Shown here: positions 1 through 5,012 of the stretch, piece after piece
Layout of the letters: each line of letters begins with the position of its first letter
Position numbering within the stretch: the stretch's first letter is position 1
DNA from: an uncultured bacterium
GTDB taxonomy: Bacteria > Cyanobacteriota > Vampirovibrionia > Gastranaerophilales > Gastranaerophilaceae
Direction of reading: 5' to 3'
Length of the DNA: 5,646 nucleotides
NCBI GenBank assembly: GCA_937894665.1
Contig: CALAWF010000011.1
Span: 1-5,646 of the forward strand
Position numbers and translations under genes: made by a program
Notes under the pieces: generated by a model
What the model was told of the DNA's origin: nothing
Database searches by the model: none
What the model saw: only the letters and a program-made list of their open reading frames with translations

Positions 1-291
1 ATTCTAGACAAAAACAAATTTATGAATATCGTTCCAACACAAGATGACATTTATTTTTGGGCTATGGCAGTTTTGAAAGGAACACCTATACAAATAATAA
101 ATGGATATTCTAAAAGCCTTGATATTATTGAAAATACACAAAATGCAGGCTTATGCAAAATAAACATAAAAAAAGGTAAAGGATTAACAGGAAATCAGTC
201 ATTAGAAAAAATTTTAAATGCTTACCCGGAAATCCTAACCATTTTGAAAGGAGGTACAGTATGCGAATACTCACAACTTTCAAATACCTAG
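1..291 (+). CDS. Glycosyltransferase, C-terminal fragment (5' end outside window)
   Basis: The frame is open from the first base and ends at TAA 289-291, so this is the last 96 residues of a longer protein. The internal ATG at 22 has no ribosome binding site and is not a likely start. The visible signature is P-T-Q-D-D-I-Y-F-W-A-M-A-V-L (nt 34-81), followed by a stretch ending in a helix rich in Leu and Ile. An acidic pair followed by I-[WY]-F/L-W/K-A is recalled from the C-terminal part of family-2-like glycosyltransferases in capsule and LPS clusters, where it sits next to the acceptor site. The role is therefore probably sugar transfer to a surface polysaccharide at the cytoplasmic membrane. 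The gene overlaps the next one by 31 nt and its 3' end carries that gene's ribosome binding site, so the two are co-transcribed and probably translationally coupled. The call rests on one motif and on context; the catalytic GT-A half is not visible. Confidence 0.6.
   Translation: MLDKNKFMNIVPTQDDIYFWAMAVLKGTPIQIINGYSKSLDIIENTQNAGLCKINIKKGKGLTGNQSLEKILNAYPEILTILKGGTVCEYSQLSNT
247..254 (+). promoter_or_regulatory. Strong Shine-Dalgarno site (AAAGGAGG) for the Caps_synth glycosyltransferase
   Basis: AAAGGAGG lies 6 nt before ATG 261 and is almost fully complementary to the 16S rRNA 3' end. It is inside the coding region of the upstream gene and fixes the start at 261, although this creates a 31-nt overlap. 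An alternative ATG at 366 has a GGAG only 2 nt upstream, which is too close to be effective. Confidence 0.85.
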
Positions 292-1178
292 TAAATGGGA
301 TTAAAAAACTTTGCCTTGAGATATTTATCCCTAACCGTAAAATCCGAAGAATTATGAAAGGAGAGATGGCAAAAAACTATCTCAAAAAATATGTCAAAGC
401 GGCAATAAAGGAAACAGAAACTCAAACATTCGAACAAAAAGAAATCAAAGATTATACAATTTGGCAATTTTGGGATACCGGAATTGAAAATGCCCCTGAA
501 ATTGTTAAACGCTGTGTTGAAAGTATTGACAAATTTGAGCCAAATAAAAAACACGTGGTTTTAAATCTTGAAACGATTAAAAATTATGTTGATATTCCTC
601 AAAGATACTATGAATTGCTAAAATCTGGCAAGATGGGGATGGCACACTTTTCGGATATTTTGAGAACACATTTACTTTTGAAATATGGTGGATGCTGGAT
701 AGATTCTACCGTTCTACTGACAGATAAACTACCTGAATATATTACAAACTCTGAATTATTTTTATTCCAAAACTATCCAAATGATGATTTAGACGGCTTG
801 AATATTGCAAATTACTTTATTCATTCAAAACCTAACAACAAAATAATGAAAACGATAAAAACCGCATTAGAAAAATACTGGAATGACAATGATTTTGTTG
901 CCAATTATTTTTTCTATTTGCATATGTTCTCAATGATAAACACTTGGAACGATAAATACAAAAAGGAATGGTCCAAGATGCCATTTGTTAGTTTTATTCC
1001 GGTCCAACATTTTCAGAGAGAATTGCTAAATAGATATGATAAAGCCAGATGGGAAGAAATTAAATCTACAACAGGAATACATAAACTTACCTACAAACCT
1101 AAAATAATTGGTTTAAAAAGCACCGATATATCAAATACATTCTATGAAAAACTAATTAAGGGGGAACTAAATGGATAA
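261..1178 (+). CDS. Capsular polysaccharide synthesis glycosyltransferase (Caps_synth / GT32-like)
   Basis: Predicted 305-residue glycosyltransferase that would transfer a sugar from a nucleotide donor to a growing surface glycan on the cytoplasmic side of the membrane. Residues 1-34 are basic and amphipathic, which suits peripheral membrane attachment; no signal peptide is seen. The core starts at T-I-W-Q-F-W-D (66-72), the first beta strand typical of this family. It continues to F-S-D-I-L-R (130-135) and K-Y-G-G-C-W-I-D-S-T (141-150), where D148 is the expected metal/nucleotide-binding acidic residue in the family's GG-x-W-x-D-x-T block. A late H-K-L-T-Y-K (274-279) matches the C-terminal His region of these enzymes. 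Length is normal for the family. The start is set by the strong ribosome binding site at 247-254. The gene overlaps the next by 8 nt. Family assignment is confident; donor and acceptor are unknown. Confidence 0.88.
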   Translation: MRILTTFKYLVNGIKKLCLEIFIPNRKIRRIMKGEMAKNYLKKYVKAAIKETETQTFEQKEIKDYTIWQFWDTGIENAPEIVKRCVESIDKFEPNKKHVVLNLETIKNYVDIPQRYYELLKSGKMGMAHFSDILRTHLLLKYGGCWIDSTVLLTDKLPEYITNSELFLFQNYPNDDLDGLNIANYFIHSKPNNKIMKTIKTALEKYWNDNDFVANYFFYLHMFSMINTWNDKYKKEWSKMPFVSFIPVQHFQRELLNRYDKARWEEIKSTTGIHKLTYKPKIIGLKSTDISNTFYEKLIKGELNG

Positions 1179-1920
1179 AATAAATATCGTAATACCAATG
1201 GCTGGAGCAGGGAGCAGATTTAAAATTGCTGGCTATAAAGATCCAAAACCTTTTATTGTATTCAATGGAAAAATGATGATAGAACATGTTCTTAATTCAT
1301 TTTCTGATATTCCTGCGATTTTCACCCTAGTAATTCAAGAAAAATTTCAACAAGAACAAAGTGAACAATTAAAAATTTTAGAACAAAAATACGATATTCA
1401 ATTTGCAACAGTACCTAAGCTAACAATGGGAGCGGCTATAACGGCTTTAGCTTCTCGTAGCAAAGTAAATAAAAAATATCCTGTTATTTTTGCAGACTCA
1501 GATAATATTTTCGACAAAAACACCATAAATGAATTTGCAAAATTTAGTACTGATTCAAATTTAGATGGTTGCATAATGACATTCAACGCAAATGAAAATA
1601 AATACTCTTATGCAAAAACGAATTCTAATAATTTATTAGTTGAAACAAAAGAAAAAGAAGTTATTTCAAATAATGCAATTTGTGGAGTATATTACTTCAA
1701 AAATTTTGAGCTTTTTGAAAATGCAACAATAGATATGATTATTGCAAATGATTTATCAAAAAATGAATTTTATATGTCCAACACATACAACCATCTGCTT
1801 AAATATACAAAGAAGATAAAAATATTCCCAATTTCAGAATCTAACTTCCACTGCGTAGGAACACCAGAGCAACTAAATAACTACATAAAAGAAGGAGAAA
1901 CCAATGCAAAAATTCAATAA
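1171..1920 (+). CDS. Sugar-phosphate nucleotidyltransferase-like protein (NTP_transferase fold)
   Basis: A 249-residue protein expected to transfer a nucleotidyl group from an NTP to a phosphorylated sugar or small alcohol, releasing pyrophosphate. The N-terminus carries the family signature: I-V-I-P-M-A-G-A-G-S-R-F (6-17) is the nucleotide-binding glycine loop and Y-K-D-P-K-P-F (22-28) contains the catalytic-type lysine. L-T-M-G-A-A (84-89) resembles the base-recognition segment. F-A-D-S-D-N (107-112) is the metal-binding strand, with Asp where many homologues have G-D. C-G-V-Y-Y-F (171-176), the N-E-F-Y-M-S-N block (198-204) and H-C-V-G-T-P-E-Q-L (227-235) are sugar-binding and C-terminal landmarks. 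The start is supported by AAGGGGGA at 1158-1165, 5 nt before the ATG. The protein is short: it has only the catalytic domain, with no left-handed beta-helix. It is flanked by overlapping genes on both sides. The base and sugar specificity cannot be read. Confidence 0.85.
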   Translation: MDKINIVIPMAGAGSRFKIAGYKDPKPFIVFNGKMMIEHVLNSFSDIPAIFTLVIQEKFQQEQSEQLKILEQKYDIQFATVPKLTMGAAITALASRSKVNKKYPVIFADSDNIFDKNTINEFAKFSTDSNLDGCIMTFNANENKYSYAKTNSNNLLVETKEKEVISNNAICGVYYFKNFELFENATIDMIIANDLSKNEFYMSNTYNHLLKYTKKIKIFPISESNFHCVGTPEQLNNYIKEGETNAKIQ

Positions 1921-3586
1921 TATCTTACTCTTTGGAGGAGAAACAAAAAACGAAAATATGCCGGTAGGGTTTTATTCTTCTTTAGCAATGTTACCGCTTA
2001 GAGGGAAACCTATAATTTGGTGGCAATTAAACAATCTTAAAAACTTCGGAATGGAAGATTTTATTGTCGTTGTCTGCAAGGATAATGACAAATTGATAAA
2101 TTACATCAAAGATGTATTAAAAGAAAATTTTAGAATTAAATTAGTCTTGGTCAATTCGAACAAAAATATTCTTAGTTCTCTCAAGTACGGACTAAAAAAG
2201 GCAAATCCGGAAATTCCAACAAGGGTTCTTTTAGGAGATACACTAATTACTCAAAGTATTAATGACGACACTGACATATTACTAACCTCTAAAAACATAA
2301 CCTCTAGTGAAAATTGGTGTCTAATAAAAAATAATAAAGATAACCATCTTGAATTTTTCGACAAAGAAAAAAATATTAATACATCAGATAAAGAAGCACT
2401 TGTTGGATACTACGCATTTAATGACACAAAATATATTCTAAATTGCTGCACAAAAGCAAGATTAATGTTGAAAAAAGAAATCTCAACAGCTTTAATTATG
2501 TATCAGGAAAAATATAAATTTAAAACAAAACAAATTAACGATTGGTACGATTTAGGTCATACGTCCGGAATTATTAAAGCTAAAAACATTCTGTTCAATG
2601 CAAGATGTTTCAACTCTATTGCTGTAAATACAGAATTAGGAACATTAACCAAAAGCAGTACCAAAATTCAAAAACTTGAAGATGAAGCTCTATGGTTCAA
2701 TAATCTTCCGGAAGATTTAAAAATCCTAACTCCGAGATTTATTAAATTCACAAAGAATGAACAATCCGCAAGTTTAACCCAAGAACTCTACGGATACCCG
2801 TCTTTGCAAGAATTATACCTTTCCGGAGATGTAAACCTTGAAGACTGGAGCTATATTATAGAAAAATTATTCCAAACTCACAAATTTTTTGAAAAATACA
2901 CAACCAATACAGATAAAGATTCATTACTTTGGTTATATTACAACAAAACAGTAGAAAGACTTGCAGAATTAAAGAAACAAGGAGATTACTGGGTTAAACT
3001 ATTATCTAAAGAATTTGAAACAATTAACGGAAATAAATACAACGGAATATCAAAATTAAAAGAACAAATTAAAGATTTTGCAGAAGAACTGAGTCAAAAC
3101 GGTTCGCAAACAATAATTCATGGGGATTACTGTTTTTCAAATATACTATTTGATTCCTCAAACTATGTATTCAAATTCATAGACCCGAGAGGAAGATTAA
3201 ATGCTGATGCAACAATCTATGGCGATCCAAGATATGACATTGCGAAACTTCGTCATAGCATATGCGGATTGTACGATTTTATAGTCCAAGGTTTGTTTAA
3301 AATTTCTGAAAAAGAAGAAGGCTTTGAATATAAAGTTCTTACAACAAGAGATTATTCCGTATTAAAAACAGTATTCAATAAAATAGCAGAAACATATAAA
3401 TTTAATCCGATAGAAATTGAATTTATCGAAGGATTGTTGTTCTTGTCAATGATTCCATTGCATAAAGATAACTTAAACAGACAAAAGATGTTCTACATTC
3501 GAGCTGTTGAACTTTTAAATGAAGCATTAGAAAAAAGAGAAAAGGAGAAAATAAATGGAAGAAAAGAAATTGCGAATTTGTATTGA
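1904..3586 (+). CDS. Bifunctional fusion: divergent nucleotidyltransferase domain + APH/choline-kinase-like phosphotransferase
   Basis: A 560-residue two-domain protein. The N-terminal half (about 1-235) follows a nucleotidyltransferase plan: I-L-L-F-G-G (7-12), L-P-L-R-G-K-P-I-I-W-W (30-40), V-L-L-G-D-T (108-113, D112 a likely metal ligand) and W-Y-D-L-G-H (214-219). The usual GxGxR loop and PKP lysine motif are degenerate. The C-terminal half (about 245-545) is an aminoglycoside-phosphotransferase/choline-kinase-like fold: I-I-H-G-D-Y-C-F-S-N-I-L (404-415) is the Brenner-type catalytic loop with D408 and N413, F-I-D-P-R-G (425-430) holds the metal-binding D427, and Y-G-D-P-R-Y-D-I-A-K-L (439-449) is the following conserved block. 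Kinase chemistry on a sugar or small hydroxyl compound is inferred. The ribosome binding site GAAGGAG (1891-1897) lies 6 nt before the ATG, which gives a 17-nt overlap with the previous gene. The stop is TGA. Antibiotic resistance is unlikely given the fusion and the cluster. Confidence 0.83.
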   Translation: MQKFNNILLFGGETKNENMPVGFYSSLAMLPLRGKPIIWWQLNNLKNFGMEDFIVVVCKDNDKLINYIKDVLKENFRIKLVLVNSNKNILSSLKYGLKKANPEIPTRVLLGDTLITQSINDDTDILLTSKNITSSENWCLIKNNKDNHLEFFDKEKNINTSDKEALVGYYAFNDTKYILNCCTKARLMLKKEISTALIMYQEKYKFKTKQINDWYDLGHTSGIIKAKNILFNARCFNSIAVNTELGTLTKSSTKIQKLEDEALWFNNLPEDLKILTPRFIKFTKNEQSASLTQELYGYPSLQELYLSGDVNLEDWSYIIEKLFQTHKFFEKYTTNTDKDSLLWLYYNKTVERLAELKKQGDYWVKLLSKEFETINGNKYNGISKLKEQIKDFAEELSQNGSQTIIHGDYCFSNILFDSSNYVFKFIDPRGRLNADATIYGDPRYDIAKLRHSICGLYDFIVQGLFKISEKEEGFEYKVLTTRDYSVLKTVFNKIAETYKFNPIEIEFIEGLLFLSMIPLHKDNLNRQKMFYIRAVELLNEALEKREKEKINGRKEIANLY

Positions 3587-3932
3587 TTTAGACGGAACAA
3601 TTTGCACCCTAAAAAAGCCAAATGAAAGCTATGCAGATGTAAAAGTTCAACCGGGAGCAAAGGAATTTATTGACGCATTAAAAGCGGACGGGCACACAAT
3701 TATCATCAATACCGCACGTAATATGCAAACCCAAGGGCATAATGTCGGGAAAGTGTTAAAAAATGTAGGGAAAATCACTCTTGATTGGTTAGAAGAAAAT
3801 GGAATTCAATATGATGAAATCTTTTTTGGAAAACCAAATGCCGACATAACTATAGACGATAGAGTAATGAAATTTGAAGATTGGAGAAAGATGGATAAGT
3901 CAACTTTAATCAAAGAAGCCAAGGAGAGATAG
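3555..3932 (+). CDS. Small HAD-superfamily phosphatase, capsule-locus type
   Basis: A 125-residue protein with the full HAD catalytic set and no room for a large cap domain. Motif I is D-L-D-G-T (11-15; D11 nucleophile, D13 acid/base). Motif II is I-N-T-A-R (51-55; T53). K93 in F-F-G-K-P (90-94) is the motif III lysine. D101-D102 in T-I-D-D-R (99-103) is the motif IV acidic pair binding magnesium. It should remove a phosphate from a small metabolite. Small HADs of this form occur in capsule and LPS clusters next to nucleotidyltransferase and kinase-like genes, which supports a job in precursor synthesis. The ribosome binding site AAAGGAG (3541-3547) lies 7 nt before the ATG, and the gene overlaps the fusion gene by 32 nt. 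The next gene begins 1 nt after its stop. Enzyme class is firm; the substrate is unknown. Confidence 0.88.
   Translation: MEEKKLRICIDLDGTICTLKKPNESYADVKVQPGAKEFIDALKADGHTIIINTARNMQTQGHNVGKVLKNVGKITLDWLEENGIQYDEIFFGKPNADITIDDRVMKFEDWRKMDKSTLIKEAKER
3921..3926 (+). promoter_or_regulatory. Shine-Dalgarno site supporting a GTG start
   Basis: AAGGAG lies 7 nt before GTG 3934. It sits in the last codons of the HAD gene and decides that the following gene starts at GTG. The first in-frame ATG is far downstream (residue 66) and would remove the conserved N-terminal strand. Confidence 0.8.
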
Positions 3933-3933
3933 A

Positions 3934-4941
3934 GTGGAACAAACAAACAAAACAGCTATTCTATTATATGGATATACAAGAACGTATAAAATAACTGCAA
4001 AATCCTTATTAAAAAATGTTGCGGAACCTAATGATGCAGATATTTTTGTTTATTGTTGGGACAACGAAGGAGTTTCAAATGTAAAAACAAATGCTGATAC
4101 ATTTGAAATTAATAATTATAAGAATAAAATGTCTTGCAGAGAAGATTCTCAAGGGAAGGAAGTAACAACTAAAACATTAGAAAATGTATATGGTGAAAGG
4201 CTAAAAAAATGTTCAATTCAAAAATATAATAATAAGAAATTCAAAAATGATAGTGAAGGAGTACCAAGTCCAATATTACCAATAGAAAGAATGTTTTCTT
4301 TATATTACAACATCACAGGAGTAATGAACCTTCTCTTAAAATACGAACAAGAAAATAATATACACTACGATAATATCATTCTTGCCAGACCAGATTTAGA
4401 ATTTTATTCAAAAATAGATTTAAAAAATTATAATTTAAATCTATTAAATATCGCTAATTATGGAGGGAATATCAATCCAAATGGGAAAAATGAACTATAT
4501 TATGCCTGCTATTATAAAAATGTAGAAAGAGTAGAATATATTCCTTCAAATGAAATAGCTTTTTCAGACCAACTTATAATATCAAAACATGAAAACTTAG
4601 AAAAACTATGTAATCTATATGACATGCTTAAGGAATATAACCAACGAAATGTTCCGGTATGTCATCCCGAAACTGTTTTATATTATCATTTAGCACTACT
4701 TCAAAATATTGAAGTTACAACAAATAATATTAAATATGAAATATTAAGAAACAATTTTTCACGAAGTGAAAATTCTTTCTCTTTATTAAAAACTAATAAA
4801 ACACCATCGAAAGTGGAAAAATACAAAAATAAAATAAAACAAAATTTAAAAGAATTTATATTTGGATTAAAAGCAATAATTGGAATTATTATAAACCTAA
4901 TAAAATATGCAATAGCAGTAATTCGGGAGGGGGGGGGCTAA
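3934..4941 (+). CDS. Putative glycosyltransferase of the 'LYGYxRTY / ARPD' type, with hydrophobic C-terminal tail ending in a G-tract
   Basis: A 335-residue protein with a GTG start. I do not know a characterised homologue, but the layout recalls uncharacterised glycosyltransferase-like proteins of polysaccharide loci. A-I-L-L-Y-G-Y-T-R-T-Y (8-18) is the first strand and glycine turn. D-A-D-I-F-V-Y-C-W-D (34-43) is a second strand with acidic residues. Y-D-N-I-I-L-A-R-P-D-L (145-155) has an R-P-D in the place where a DxD-like acidic site would be expected. S-D-Q-L (211-214) and H-P-E-T (244-247) are likely active-site or acceptor residues. Residues 292-307 are Lys-rich and 308-330 form a hydrophobic or amphipathic helix, probably a membrane anchor. 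The last codons, encoding E-G-G-G, come from a nine-G run, so the C-terminus may vary. Codon use and AT content resemble the downstream gene. Glycosyl transfer is inferred from fold-like motifs and context. Confidence 0.6.
   Translation: MEQTNKTAILLYGYTRTYKITAKSLLKNVAEPNDADIFVYCWDNEGVSNVKTNADTFEINNYKNKMSCREDSQGKEVTTKTLENVYGERLKKCSIQKYNNKKFKNDSEGVPSPILPIERMFSLYYNITGVMNLLLKYEQENNIHYDNIILARPDLEFYSKIDLKNYNLNLLNIANYGGNINPNGKNELYYACYYKNVERVEYIPSNEIAFSDQLIISKHENLEKLCNLYDMLKEYNQRNVPVCHPETVLYYHLALLQNIEVTTNNIKYEILRNNFSRSENSFSLLKTNKTPSKVEKYKNKIKQNLKEFIFGLKAIIGIIINLIKYAIAVIREGGG
4929..4937 (+). repeat. Nine-G homopolymer at the 3' end of the putative glycosyltransferase gene
   Basis: Nine consecutive G, preceded by GGGA at 4925-4928, lie in a region otherwise about 30% GC. 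Such tracts are known slipped-strand mispairing sites in Campylobacter and Helicobacter surface genes. Here the tract encodes the final glycines before TAA 4939-4941. Loss of one G would move the stop to TAG 4964-4966 (343 residues). Gain of one G would move it to TAA 5010-5012 (359 residues). Confidence 0.75.
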
Positions 4942-4967
4942 AACCCTTGCCGCACAAGGATTTTAGC
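4937..4967 (+). other. Stem-loop spanning the stop codon (possible attenuator or weak terminator)
   Basis: Arms 4937-4949 and 4955-4967 pair over 13 positions with one C·A mismatch (4944/4960), around the 5-nt loop CCGCA. The A-rich 5' flank and T-rich 3' flank of the CCTTG/CAAGG core recall a bidirectional intrinsic terminator. However, the T stretch is only four long and lies within the stem, so strong termination is doubtful. It sits in the only real gap between genes and includes the TAA of the upstream gene, so it may tune expression of the downstream gene or stabilise the 3' end of the mRNA. Confidence 0.6.
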
Positions 4968-4999
4968 ATAATTCTAGTGCCAAACATTTACACAATTAT

Positions 5000-5004
5000 A
5001 GGAG
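5000..5004 (+). promoter_or_regulatory. Shine-Dalgarno site (AGGAG) for the DUF6492-like gene
   Basis: AGGAG lies 8 nt before ATG 5013. It lies outside the present reading frame of the upstream gene. If that gene gained one G in its tract, its frame would run through this site and stop at TAA 5010-5012, directly abutting the ATG. Confidence 0.75.
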
Positions 5005-5012
5005 AGTATTAA

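Noticed and set aside
288..554. Open frame on the minus strand (88 codons), rich in Phe/Cys
   Set aside because: It lies wholly opposite the Caps_synth glycosyltransferase gene, has no recognisable domain, and its composition is what the complement of an AT-rich gene gives.
1398..1586. Open frame on the minus strand (62 codons)
   Set aside because: It is antisense to the motif-bearing nucleotidyltransferase gene and shows no domain or supporting context.
1696..1719. Inverted repeat TTCAAAAA / TTTTTGAA inside the nucleotidyltransferase gene
   Set aside because: It is an 8-bp A/T run symmetry expected from low-complexity AT-rich coding DNA.
2590..3550. Aminoglycoside resistance kinase
   Set aside because: The HGDxxxxN and DPRG motifs fit the APH fold, but fusion to a nucleotidyltransferase-like domain and overlap with capsule genes argue for a biosynthetic kinase.
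4756..4772. Short hairpin TTTTCAC-GAA-GTGAAAA inside the GTG-start gene
   Set aside because: A 7-bp stem of low complexity is common by chance at this base composition and lies within well-defined coding sequence.
4987..5012. Possible internal promoter: TTTACA (4987-4992) and TATTAA (5007-5012)
   Set aside because: The spacer is only 14 nt and the -10 box would touch the ATG, putting the transcript start inside the gene. In AT-rich DNA such matches are expected by chance.
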